64,000 nucleotides of DNA. It comes from Labilibacter marinus. Its GTDB lineage: Bacteria > Bacteroidota > Bacteroidia > Bacteroidales > Marinilabiliaceae. The stretch is from positions 124,001 to 188,000 of the forward strand of contig NZ_LXYE02000038.1 of NCBI RefSeq assembly GCF_001659685.2. Direction: 5' to 3'. Of this stretch, positions 1-7,894 are shown in pieces (positions within the stretch are counted from its first letter, which is position 1; each line of letters starts with the position of its first letter). The notes beneath the pieces were generated by a model. It was not told the DNA's origin, did no database searches, and was given only the letters and a program-made list of their open reading frames with translations. The position numbers and the translations under genes are program-made.

Positions 1-1
1 T

Positions 2-751
2 CTGAAGAAAAAGACCATTGACCTGAAGGAAGAAGAAGCTTTATTTCGTTTTTCGGGTGGTGATGCGCGTAAATTACTAAACATACTTGAATTGGTGATA
101 AATGCCAACGAGGGTGAAAAGGTAACTATTACCAACGATAATGTAACCAAGTGTTTGCAATCAAACCCAGCTGCATACGATAAAAATGGAGAGATGCATT
201 ATGATATCATCTCGGCTTTTATTAAGTCTATTAGAGGCAGCGACCCCGATGCTGCTGTTTATTGGCTGGCTCGGATGGTGGAAGGTGGCGAAGATCCTAA
301 ATTTATAGCACGTAGACTAGTTATCTCTGCTTCTGAAGATATTGGTATGGCTAATCCTAACGCCTTATTATTGGCCAATCAGTGTTTTGAAGCGGTTAAA
401 ATGGTGGGTTGGCCCGAGGGTAGAATTATACTTTCGCAAACCACTATTTATTTAGCAACCAGCCCCAAAAGTAATGCTTCGTATATGGCTATTAAAAACG
501 CGCAGGCATTGGTAAAACAAACAGGTAACTTACCAGTGCCTTTACACCTTCGTAATGCTCCTACCAAGCTAATGAAAGAGTTGGGTTATGGCGAAGAATA
601 TAAGTACTCACACGATTACCCTGAGAACTTTGTAGAGCAAGAATTTATGCCCAAAGAGGTTAAGAACAAACGCTTATATACCCCACAAAATAATGCTCAG
701 GAAAATAAGATTTTGGAACGCTTAAAACGCCTTTGGAAAGGAAGGTATTAG
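2..751 (+). CDS. rarA: Replication-associated recombination protein A (RarA/MgsA), 5' truncated by the window edge
   Basis: The frame is open from base 2, so an apparent TTG start at 92 is internal and the true start lies outside the window. About 249 C-terminal residues are present, against some 420-450 for the family. The visible part begins in the end of the AAA+ module (SGGDARKLLNILE, the sensor-2 region) and continues through the MgsA C-terminal domain, with the typical stretches DPDAAVYWLARM, RLVISASEDIGMANP and a late HLRNAPTKLM. RarA is a cytoplasmic clamp-loader-like ATPase acting at stalled replication forks. The Walker motifs are off-window. The identification rests on strong family resemblance in the visible half. 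Confidence 0.93.
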   Translation: MKKKTIDLKEEEALFRFSGGDARKLLNILELVINANEGEKVTITNDNVTKCLQSNPAAYDKNGEMHYDIISAFIKSIRGSDPDAAVYWLARMVEGGEDPKFIARRLVISASEDIGMANPNALLLANQCFEAVKMVGWPEGRIILSQTTIYLATSPKSNASYMAIKNAQALVKQTGNLPVPLHLRNAPTKLMKELGYGEEYKYSHDYPENFVEQEFMPKEVKNKRLYTPQNNAQENKILERLKRLWKGRY

Positions 752-821
752 GAATTTCTTGGTTCTTGATATAATTTTTTGATTTTAACGACACAAAGCG
801 ATTTTAGGGCATTACAATCAA

Positions 822-947
822 AACCAGTCAACCCGTCATGCAAACCAAACAACCCGTCATGTAAACCATCTCACCCGCATATTAAACCAGACAACCCGTC
901 AGTTAAACCGAACTAATTGTCAGTTAAACCAACATACCCGTACATTA
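822..947. repeat. Six tandem degenerate 21-bp repeats in the rarA downstream gap
   Basis: Six units of exactly 21 bp follow each other without spacers, each beginning AACC and most carrying ACCCGTCA or ACCCGTAC in the second half. A truncated seventh unit starts at 948. Units 1, 2 and 4 are the most alike; unit 5 has decayed most. The rest of the 752-1107 gap shows no gene or clear terminator. The period is a multiple of three and one forward frame is open across the repeats, but it has no ATG or other convincing start. The sequence alone does not tell what it does. Confidence 0.8.
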
Positions 948-1107
948 AACCAACAAAATGCTTATATACTTTACTTCAGCGTTTATGCAAACAAGCTTTA
1001 AGCAAGTACAGGCATGGTTTTAAACCAGTTTCACCTATGGAATAAATCATAAAGCACTACTCCTATCTAATTAATGGCTTGTTAGAAGCGCCAATAAACG
1101 CATCCCA

Positions 1108-2346
1108 TTAATCGAAAGTTCGTTTTTTAAACCACGATTCTACCATCGACATACTGACGCTAATACCGTAGTAATTTTCTGTAATCAACGCATTGTTATT
1201 GGTTCCTCGACTACCATAATTAAAGCTCACGTTTAAGTACGAGCTTTGACCTCGCAAAGGTATTCCTACCCCAGCAGTGATGCCTCTATCCATAATGGTT
1301 TTTCCTTTTACTTGAATGTACGAATCCTCATAATATCCGCCTAAGCGCCATAAGTAGGGGTTTAACTTGCGACTTTTTCTTCTTCTATATTCCACTCCTC
1401 CATTGAATTTATGGCTGTCCTTATATTCGGCTATAGGGCTGCTATAATTTATATTACTCCAACTCTGATAGCGATAATCTAAAGCTATTTTAATGCCATG
1501 ATTATTCATCCAAGCTACGCCTCCTCCTAGGTTGGCGGGAATTTTATAATCATCCTCCTCCATTTCTTCAATAATACCAGCCCCACTGCTACTGGATGTT
1601 TGTACTTCGCGCTCGGTATTGAAATTTACAGCAGGGTTATATGTTGCCCCAAATAGCAAATTGCTCTTTTTAAGCGGAAGCTTATATTGGATACCAGCAC
1701 CAACAGTCATTTGCTGCAAAAAGTCGCCGTAATCTACCGTTAAATCACCACCAATGACCGATGAAGAATAGCTTTCTTGTTTATTTAATTTTCCGAATAC
1801 ATAGGATAACGTTAAACCCAAGGATAGATTGCTATTTACCGCGTAAGCATTGGACACCGACACCTCACTTAACCCACCGCTTCCTTCATAATTCTTATCT
1901 ATAAGCGTTGTAGAACCATCAATATAAGTCTCTGAGTTTATTTTATAAGCCAACGACGAAAACTGCGACACATTAAATGAGGTCACCCATTTTTCTCCTG
2001 GTTTAAAGGCCAAGGTTAAATTATTTAAACCTCCTGTAAAGGCACTTCCCGATTCGGTATCATGGGAATATTCGGTAAAGCTGGTTCGCAAACCTAAATC
2101 AAATATAATACCTTCCGATTTTAGCCCTGCCAATGAAGCTGGATTTAATGTATTAATGGAGTACTCCGATGGCAAAGCAATTCCTGTTCCGCCCATGGCC
2201 TCGTATTGAATGGTAGCCCCACTTTCTATTCGCCCCACACCAAACGATGTATATGCCGAAGCTGCTCCATTCTGAGCTTGTAGCCCTTCTATTATAAAAC
2301 TTAATAGACCAATTATAATGAGTGAATATCTAATTTTAAATTGCAT
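1108..2346 (-). CDS. Exported outer-membrane beta-barrel protein (OmpP1/FadL-like layout)
   Basis: This 412-residue protein has a signal peptide ending near LQAQ, then SAYTSFGVGRIESG and an NPASLAG stretch of the kind found near the N-terminus of FadL-like barrels in this phylum. The remainder alternates short amphipathic strands with glycine and asparagine turns and ends in strand-like sequence. It probably sits in the outer membrane. It lies 11 bp downstream of the DUF4270 lipoprotein gene on the same strand, so the two are probably co-transcribed. The substrate is unknown. The barrel assignment is inference from signal peptide, length and strand pattern, not from a catalytic or transport motif. 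Confidence 0.65.
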   Translation of the reverse strand: MQFKIRYSLIIIGLLSFIIEGLQAQNGAASAYTSFGVGRIESGATIQYEAMGGTGIALPSEYSINTLNPASLAGLKSEGIIFDLGLRTSFTEYSHDTESGSAFTGGLNNLTLAFKPGEKWVTSFNVSQFSSLAYKINSETYIDGSTTLIDKNYEGSGGLSEVSVSNAYAVNSNLSLGLTLSYVFGKLNKQESYSSSVIGGDLTVDYGDFLQQMTVGAGIQYKLPLKKSNLLFGATYNPAVNFNTEREVQTSSSSGAGIIEEMEEDDYKIPANLGGGVAWMNNHGIKIALDYRYQSWSNINYSSPIAEYKDSHKFNGGVEYRRRKSRKLNPYLWRLGGYYEDSYIQVKGKTIMDRGITAGVGIPLRGQSSYLNVSFNYGSRGTNNNALITENYYGISVSMSMVESWFKKRTFD

Positions 2347-2357
2347 GTAAGTACGGT

Positions 2358-3668
2358 TTAATAATAGTAAGTGTATATTTTTAACTTAGGCTGATAGGTG
2401 GTATTCTGCTCCCCACCAAACATGACCGTGGCTGCTGTGTTTTGAAGATATTCTGAAGGTAATCCAACTAAAATGGCATTATCAGGTTCAAAATATCCTG
2501 TCACTAGGTTGCTAATAATGTAAGATGTAATATCCATGGAATAATATGGATGACTCTCAAAATTATCAGATGCAGGGTACAGTAACAGTGGAATAGCATT
2601 GCCACTGCCATCATCAACAAGGTCATTTATTTTATTCACCTTATTCGATTCATAAGCCAGTAATTGAAGTGGTAAACTATTAATATCTTCGGCTTCTTGC
2701 GTGGGAACCAAAATGAGTTCAACCTTAATAATCTGGTCGAGTTTTACTAGCTGAAATACCTTAGCAAGCCCTGGAAATCGCACCTTGGTAAGCAAGCCAC
2801 TCATGCCTTGTAAAAGTGTAATATCATTGGTTTGAAGGGATGAAATATCCTCTTCCTGAATTACAAGCGGTGCAAACAAGGTTTGGCTTCTATCGTATTT
2901 AACCTGACTAAAATACTCGTACTCTCGGCGCATTTCAAACTCCGCCTTAAGCTCTTGTTTTTCACCATCCACACGATGGTAATACATATTCACACACAAC
3001 GAACTATCATTTAAACCCAGCCCCAATAAAGAATGACTGAGCTCATTTTGCAATACAATACCCTTAAAGTATTCGTTAAAAGCAGTGGCATTCGCAATTT
3101 CATCTTCTTCGTTTATAAACAAATCAAATATGCGTTGTCCAAAATCATCATTTAGGCGCATTTCTAGCAATTCCCTTCTAGTAGGTTTTGGATAAAAGCT
3201 TATCTGCCCTAGCGCTTCCTCTTTTGTTTTAACTCTAGTAGTATTATATAAATACGATTCAAAATCATCTAAATCAGTATCCAATTCCATTACATTTATC
3301 GTCTGTAATGATGTCGTATCACCTAATGTGTAGCCATTGTAATCAATACTTATGGTAATGGAATCAAACACATCTTCCTCCTCAAAATCGTATCTAAAAG
3401 GTACATCTAAACTATATACCGGTTCAACACCAATTTTGCCAAACACGGTATTATTATATTGTCCTATTACAAGTGAAGAACTGGCAGAAGTTGATATGGA
3501 ATCAATAAGCACCGTGCTTAATGCCAAAGAAAAAGTATCAATTAACAGAATACCCGATTCATCATCGATATACTCTTCTCCCATTTTTAATTCATCCAGA
3601 CTTTGATCGTTGCAAGCTTCATTAACCAGAGCCAGTGCTATTATTAGTATAATTATTACTCTTTGCAT
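2358..3668 (-). CDS. DUF4270 family surface lipoprotein
   Basis: The chosen ATG at 3668 puts a normal lipoprotein signal (MQRVIIILIIALALVNEAC) at the N-terminus; an in-frame start at 3731 would add 21 residues in front of it and is unlikely. The segment after the cysteine, with STVLIDSISTSAS, a VIGQYNNTVFG motif and later a beta-rich body, matches the DUF4270 family of Bacteroidota lipoproteins, whose function is unknown. It leads a two-gene unit with the barrel gene and is divergent from the Kelch/DUF4907 pair, with a 346-bp shared control region between them. A surface or periplasmic role is inferred. Confidence 0.8.
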   Translation of the reverse strand: MQRVIIILIIALALVNEACNDQSLDELKMGEEYIDDESGILLIDTFSLALSTVLIDSISTSASSSLVIGQYNNTVFGKIGVEPVYSLDVPFRYDFEEEDVFDSITISIDYNGYTLGDTTSLQTINVMELDTDLDDFESYLYNTTRVKTKEEALGQISFYPKPTRRELLEMRLNDDFGQRIFDLFINEEDEIANATAFNEYFKGIVLQNELSHSLLGLGLNDSSLCVNMYYHRVDGEKQELKAEFEMRREYEYFSQVKYDRSQTLFAPLVIQEEDISSLQTNDITLLQGMSGLLTKVRFPGLAKVFQLVKLDQIIKVELILVPTQEAEDINSLPLQLLAYESNKVNKINDLVDDGSGNAIPLLLYPASDNFESHPYYSMDITSYIISNLVTGYFEPDNAILVGLPSEYLQNTAATVMFGGEQNTTYQPKLKIYTYYY

Positions 3669-3740
3669 TTTATTATATTTTAATGCAAAAAAAGTAATGC
3701 TAGTAATATAAATAGCTATATCTAATTCCAATACAATTTA

Positions 3741-3919
3741 TTTATCGACGAAAAGCGTCTTTTCATCGACATCATTATTTAACGATGATCAATCCGATTA
3801 ATAAAACAATGCTAACATCTATACATCAACTACTTAATCAGAAAATCCACAATTCGTAACGCAGATAGAAAAACACTTATATCAGGTTGGTAGAAGAAAT
3901 ATTCCTATTCGTCGATAAA
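3741..3919. promoter_or_regulatory. Palindromic control region between the DUF4270 and Kelch genes
   Basis: The 346-bp gap 3669-4014 holds no gene. It contains an 11-bp inverted repeat with a 3-base centre (arms 3745-3755 and 3759-3769, one mismatch) and a perfect 12-bp inverted repeat of TTTATCGACGAA at 3741-3752 and 3908-3919, 155 bases apart. The shared core ATCGACGAA suggests binding sites for one regulator or a structured leader. No regulator gene for it can be named. Confidence 0.45.
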
Positions 3920-3966
3920 TATTTACCCGCTATCTAAGGCCTGCTTCGCAAGCCATGTTGATGACG

Positions 3967-3974
3967 TATGTTTG
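3967..3974 (+). promoter_or_regulatory. Possible -7 box (TATGTTTG) for the Kelch/DUF4907 unit
   Basis: The octamer fits the Bacteroidota -7 consensus TAnnTTTG and lies 40 bases before the Kelch start codon. No good TTG -33 element is seen at the usual spacing, so the call is tentative. Confidence 0.4.
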
Positions 3975-4014
3975 TATCGTAACAAAACAATAAACACAAA
4001 ATATTTGTAAGGAA

Positions 4015-5025
4015 ATGACAAAATATTCACTAATAATTACCCTCGCATTATTTATAACAAGTTTATCCTTTACCGGATGTAGCAGCGATGATGATGAAGA
4101 TTATTTAGGAAACTGGGTTAGAATGGCCGATTTTGATGGTATACCACGTACTGAAGGTGTTTGTTTTACCATAGATAATAAAGCCTATATAGGAACAGGT
4201 TACGATATTGATAACAAGGAGCGATTAACGGATTTTTGGGTATATGATGCCGAGAAGGATTTTTGGAAGCAGGTAGCCAGTCTTCCTGGATTAGGACGAA
4301 ACGGAGCCATAGCTTTTAGCTCGAGCACTAAGGGTTATGTAGGAACAGGCTACGATGGTGATAACAAACTGAAGGATATGTATGAATACGACCCTATAGA
4401 TAATGCCTGGATGCAGAAAAATGATTTTCCTGGCACGGCACGTTATAGCGCCACAGCCTTTTATGTAGATGGCAAAGGTTATATGGGAACGGGTTACGAC
4501 AATAACTATTTAAAGGACTTTTGGAGTTACGATGTTGATGCCGATAGCTGGACGCAAATAACAAGTATGGGCGGTTCTAAACGTAGAGATGCCATGAATT
4601 TTGTACTCAATGGAGAAGCCTATGTGTTAACTGGATTAAATAACGGTGCATATTTAGATGATATGTACAAATACGATACAGCAGAAGATAAATGGATCGA
4701 ATTAGGTCGCATTTCAGATTATGAAGATGATAGTTACGACGACGACTATACCATTGCCAGATACAAGGGAGTTACTTTTGTGATGGACGGAAAAGCCTAT
4801 GTAGCTACTGGCATTAATGGAGCCAATAACCAAGAAACCTGGGAGTACGAGCCAGCTACAGATAGATGGACACGCAAAACTGATTTTGAAGGAACTGCTC
4901 GCTCAGGGGCTGTTGGTTTTAGCCTAAACAACATAGGATACGTTGCTACGGGAGGAAATGGTAGCTACTCTTTTGATGATGTTTGGAAACTGAACCCTAG
5001 TGAAGAATATGAAAACAAAGATTAA
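4015..5025 (+). CDS. Kelch-repeat beta-propeller lipoprotein
   Basis: A signal peptide ends in a lipobox with Cys22 followed by SSDDDED, an acidic stretch like the surface lipoprotein export signals of Bacteroidota. Six Kelch repeats follow, marked by AYIGTGYD, GYVGTGYD, GYMGTGYD, AYVLTGLN, AYVATGIN and GYVATGGN, each with a downstream tyrosine/tryptophan pair, giving a six-bladed propeller. No catalytic residues of galactose oxidase or sialate mutarotase are evident, so ligand binding is more likely than catalysis. The 3' end overlaps the next gene by 17 bp, indicating translational coupling. It probably works at the cell surface with the DUF4907 partner and perhaps with the divergent DUF4270/barrel pair. 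Confidence 0.85.
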   Translation: MTKYSLIITLALFITSLSFTGCSSDDDEDYLGNWVRMADFDGIPRTEGVCFTIDNKAYIGTGYDIDNKERLTDFWVYDAEKDFWKQVASLPGLGRNGAIAFSSSTKGYVGTGYDGDNKLKDMYEYDPIDNAWMQKNDFPGTARYSATAFYVDGKGYMGTGYDNNYLKDFWSYDVDADSWTQITSMGGSKRRDAMNFVLNGEAYVLTGLNNGAYLDDMYKYDTAEDKWIELGRISDYEDDSYDDDYTIARYKGVTFVMDGKAYVATGINGANNQETWEYEPATDRWTRKTDFEGTARSGAVGFSLNNIGYVATGGNGSYSFDDVWKLNPSEEYENKD

Positions 5026-5323
5026 ACACCTTTCATATATCCTGTTGATAGCAGCTTGTTTTGCTTGTACGCATAACAGCCGTAAGAAAGTTTATATGCA
5101 AACCTTCTTTGAACAAGGATACTGGGGATACGATATTATTGTTAACGATAAAATATGCATACATCAGGATTATGTACCAGCCATTATTGGCAACCAACGT
5201 TTTGCCAACAAAAAAGAAGCTGAATTAGTAGGTAAAATGGTACTGAAAAAAATCTTGAATAAAGAAACCCCAACTGTGAATGCTGGGGAGTTAGAGCAGT
5301 TGGGCATTAAAGTTACTTCTTAA
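5009..5323 (+). CDS. DUF4907 family small lipoprotein
   Basis: The ATG at 5009 lies inside the end of the Kelch gene; a GTG at 5000 is in frame but less likely. The 104-residue product has a lipoprotein signal ending in AACFAC, then YWGYDIIVNDKICIHQDYVP, AIIGNQRF, a KKEAELVGKMVLKKI helix and a final ELEQLGI, which match DUF4907. This family has no established function and is commonly found near Kelch or DUF4270 genes in Bacteroidota, which supports one shared envelope module. An intrinsic terminator follows 20 bp downstream. Confidence 0.8.
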   Translation: MKTKIKHLSYILLIAACFACTHNSRKKVYMQTFFEQGYWGYDIIVNDKICIHQDYVPAIIGNQRFANKKEAELVGKMVLKKILNKETPTVNAGELEQLGIKVTS

Positions 5324-5344
5324 TAAAGAAGTGTGGGATATGAT

Positions 5345-5387
5345 GGGGGTCGGCACTTACAAGGTAAGTAGCACGACCCTTTTTTTT
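5345..5387 (+). terminator. Intrinsic terminator of the Kelch/DUF4907 unit
   Basis: GGGTCG (5347-5352) pairs with CGACCC (5374-5379), and CTTAC (5356-5360) pairs with GTAAG (5364-5368) inside it. A run of eight T residues follows directly. Confidence 0.9.
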
Positions 5388-5494
5388 ATGCCAAAAATGA
5401 AATTTCACAAGCGCACCATATGTATTATCGGATAACAAGCTCTATTAAACAATCAACAAATTAAACTACTTTTAACCTAAAGTGTTATTTGATT

Positions 5495-6373
5495 ATGCAT
5501 AACGAAATAGCTACATACGGACTTACTAATATCGAAGGTGAAAAAGTAGATTTTATTTTAAAAGATATTGGCGACTTGCACGATAAGTTTAACGGTATCA
5601 GTGATGCGCCGCATAGGCACGATTATTATACCATTGTTGTTTTTGAAAAAGCCAATGGTAGTCATGCCATCGATTTTAAGGAGTTTCCTATTGAAGATCA
5701 ATCTATACATTTTGTATATCCTGGTCAGGTGCATAAAGTAATAAACCCAAGCAGACCCATCGGTTGGGTGATGAATTTTACGCGTGAATTTTTACTTAAA
5801 AACAACATTCTTCAAGAACTTATTAATCAGGTTTATTTATACAATACTTATGGCGACTCTCCTCCTCTAAAATTAAGTATGGAAGAATATGATAGGTTTA
5901 AGAACATCATACAACAGTTTAGCTTTTATATAGAAAATGATACTGCTTATAAATATGAAGCTTTAGGTGCTATCTTAAAATTGTTTTTCATCAACATTAC
6001 CACTTTGTGTTCTCAGCCTAAATTAGAGTCGAACATGCACAGCTCGGGTATTAATAACCTGATTGTAAATTTTAAAAATTTAATTGAGCAACACTATAAA
6101 CAGCTGCATAAGGTGATTGATTACGCCAATAGTTTATCGGTTAGCAGCGACTATTTAAATAAGTACGTAAAATCACAAACCAATAAGTCTGCAAAGGAGT
6201 TTATTCAGGATAGACTAATGGTTGAAGCCAAGCGTATGCTTCTTTTTACCGAAGAAAGCAATAAAGAACTGGCCTATCATTTAGGCTTTGAAGAACCTGC
6301 TCATTTTAGTAACTTTTTTAAGAAACTAGCCGGACAAACCCCTGGTTCGTTTAGAACTGCCAGTAGAAAATAG
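5495..6373 (+). CDS. AraC family transcriptional regulator with N-terminal cupin sensor
   Basis: The ATG at 5495 is preferred to an in-frame TTG two codons upstream. Residues from about 30 to 100 form a cupin-like sensor (HRHDYYTIVVFE, then IHFVYPGQVHKV), typical of AraC-type arabinose-binding-like domains. The last 100 residues form two helix-turn-helix units: VIDYANSLSVSSDYLNKYVK and ELAYHLGFEEPAHFSNFFKK, the second carrying the F-x-x-x-F-K-K family signature and followed by GQTPGSFR. It precedes the pirin and YceI genes on the same strand by about 100 bp and may control them. The inducer cannot be told. Confidence 0.88.
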   Translation: MHNEIATYGLTNIEGEKVDFILKDIGDLHDKFNGISDAPHRHDYYTIVVFEKANGSHAIDFKEFPIEDQSIHFVYPGQVHKVINPSRPIGWVMNFTREFLLKNNILQELINQVYLYNTYGDSPPLKLSMEEYDRFKNIIQQFSFYIENDTAYKYEALGAILKLFFINITTLCSQPKLESNMHSSGINNLIVNFKNLIEQHYKQLHKVIDYANSLSVSSDYLNKYVKSQTNKSAKEFIQDRLMVEAKRMLLFTEESNKELAYHLGFEEPAHFSNFFKKLAGQTPGSFRTASRK

Positions 6374-6419
6374 CAATAAAATACCTTTAAGTCTGATTAT
6401 TGCAATTCATCAACTGATT

Positions 6420-6456
6420 TTTGCAATCCTTCCTCACCCAACATGCTGTATGTTTG
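6420..6456 (+). promoter_or_regulatory. Candidate promoter of the pirin/YceI genes
   Basis: TTTG at 6420-6423 and TATGTTTG at 6449-6456 are separated by 25 bases, slightly more than usual. The -7 box lies 21 bases before the ATG at 6478, inside an upstream in-frame extension, which supports the ATG as the true start. Confidence 0.5.
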
Positions 6457-6477
6457 TATCAAATAAAAACAACAGTT

Positions 6478-7191
6478 ATGAAAGTGCAATTATTTAAATC
6501 TGAAGATAGAGGTCATGCCAACCATGGTTGGTTAGATGCCCGACATTCGTTTAGTTTTGCCAACTATTACGACCCCAAGAAAGTAAATTTTGGTGCACTA
6601 CGCGTTTTAAATGATGATACCATTGCAGCTGGAGCTGGTTTTCCAGAGCATCCACACGATAATATGGAAATAATCACTATTCCTTTGTCAGGAATGATAG
6701 CCCACAAAGACAGTATGGGTAATCAATCTGTTATTAAGGCAGGAGAAATTCAAGTGATGAGTGCAGGAAGCGGTATTTTTCATAGTGAGTTTAACAACAG
6801 TAGCGACGAAGAACTAAAGCTTTTTCAAATATGGTTATTTCCTAAAGTAAAAAATGTTGAACCCAGGTATGACCAAATTAGCATAAGTACCCTAGAAAAA
6901 AAGAATGAGTTATTCCAGATTCTAAGTCCTAATAAAGATGATGATGGTGTATGGATTCATCAGGATGCTTGGTTTAACATGGGCAATTTTGAAGCTGGCA
7001 AAAATGCTACTTATAATCTGAATAATAAAACAAGCGGTGTATACTTAATGCTGATTGAAGGAGAAATAAAAGTGGCTGACCATACACTTACAACAAGAGA
7101 TGCCATAGGTATTACGGAAGCAGAAAGCATTGATATTGAAACTAAAAGTAGTGCTAAGTTGTTACTGATGGAGATACCCATGAATTATTAA
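6478..7191 (+). CDS. Pirin family bicupin protein (YhhW-like)
   Basis: The 237-residue protein matches the pirin family. The N-terminal cupin carries the metal ligands seen in YhhW-type pirins: His58 and His60 (EHPHDNMEII), His102 and Glu104 (GIFHSEFN). A second, less conserved cupin follows. Characterised members are cytoplasmic iron proteins, some with quercetin 2,3-dioxygenase activity; the physiological substrate in most bacteria is unknown. An in-frame TTG at 6421 would place translation upstream of the predicted promoter, so the ATG was chosen. The YceI gene follows after 31 bp and is probably co-transcribed. Confidence 0.88.
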   Translation: MKVQLFKSEDRGHANHGWLDARHSFSFANYYDPKKVNFGALRVLNDDTIAAGAGFPEHPHDNMEIITIPLSGMIAHKDSMGNQSVIKAGEIQVMSAGSGIFHSEFNNSSDEELKLFQIWLFPKVKNVEPRYDQISISTLEKKNELFQILSPNKDDDGVWIHQDAWFNMGNFEAGKNATYNLNNKTSGVYLMLIEGEIKVADHTLTTRDAIGITEAESIDIETKSSAKLLLMEIPMNY

Positions 7192-7222
7192 ATGAGGTTA
7201 GAAAAAGAATAATTAATATAAA

Positions 7223-7810
7223 ATGAATACACTAAAAATGATGAAAACAATTAAATTTTTATTCGCAGCAGTTGCATTATTGGTTGCAACATCCACTTTT
7301 GCACAATCGTATCAAGTAGATACTAAAACATCCAAAATTCATTGGGAAGGAAAGAAAATTGGCGGTGCTCATGATGGCCACATAAAATTTAAGGAAGGGT
7401 CATTTACCGTTAAAGATGATGTTATTAAAGAAGGTAACTTTGTTATTGATATGAACTCAATAACCAATGACGATATTGAAAGTGACGAATATAGAGCCAA
7501 GTTAATTGGTCACCTTAAATCAGATGATTTTTTTGGCGTTGATAAATATGCAACAGCTCATTTAAAAGTAACCAGTGCTGGTAAATTTGTTGAAGGTGTA
7601 GCCGTAGTTAAAGGTGACTTAACGATTAAAGGCACTTCGCACCCGATTGAATTTGAAGTTAAAAAAACAGGTAAAGTATACGAAACTGTATTAAAGGTAG
7701 ATCGCGCTAAGTATGATATTCGTTACGGTTCAAAGTCATTTTTTGATAACTTAGGAGATAAAGTAATTGATGACATTTTTACGTTAACCGTCAGCTTATC
7801 TGTTCAGTAA
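7223..7810 (+). CDS. YceI family periplasmic lipocalin-like protein
   Basis: A cleavable signal peptide (ending STFAQS) precedes a domain of about 170 residues with the YceI hallmarks: KTSKIHWEGKKIGGAHDGHI near the start, GNFVIDMNSI, HLKSDDFF and GDLTIKGTSHPIEFEV. The family binds isoprenoid-like or amphipathic ligands in a lipocalin fold in the periplasm. Translation probably starts at 7223; ATGs four or five codons later would give the same mature protein. YceI and pirin genes often travel together in Bacteroidota under an AraC or MarR regulator, as here. A strong terminator follows. Confidence 0.9.
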   Translation: MNTLKMMKTIKFLFAAVALLVATSTFAQSYQVDTKTSKIHWEGKKIGGAHDGHIKFKEGSFTVKDDVIKEGNFVIDMNSITNDDIESDEYRAKLIGHLKSDDFFGVDKYATAHLKVTSAGKFVEGVAVVKGDLTIKGTSHPIEFEVKKTGKVYETVLKVDRAKYDIRYGSKSFFDNLGDKVIDDIFTLTVSLSVQ

Positions 7811-7832
7811 TTTCACATTAAACCGAAATAGC

Positions 7833-7867
7833 AAAGCCACAGAATAGCATCTCTATTTTGTGGCTTT
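7833..7867. terminator. Intrinsic terminator between yceI-like and chemoreceptor genes
   Basis: A 15-bp stem pairs 7833-7847 with 7853-7867 around a 5-base loop, with one G-U pair in the plus-strand RNA. It lies between convergent genes and probably stops transcription from the plus strand; U-tracts are short on both sides. Confidence 0.75.
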
Positions 7868-7894
7868 ATTTATTCATTTAATGAGTATTGTATG

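Noticed and set aside
822-947. Possible CRISPR array
   Set aside because: The 21-bp units are directly adjacent with no spacers, they drift in sequence, and no cas gene is near.
789-1011. Open forward frame encoding a heptad-like repeat peptide across the 21-bp units
   Set aside because: There is no ATG, GTG or TTG start with a plausible leader; the frame is open because the period is a multiple of three.
3669-3731. Longer DUF4270 start with 21 extra residues
   Set aside because: It would bury the lipoprotein signal behind a second hydrophobic stretch; the ATG at 3668 gives a normal signal.
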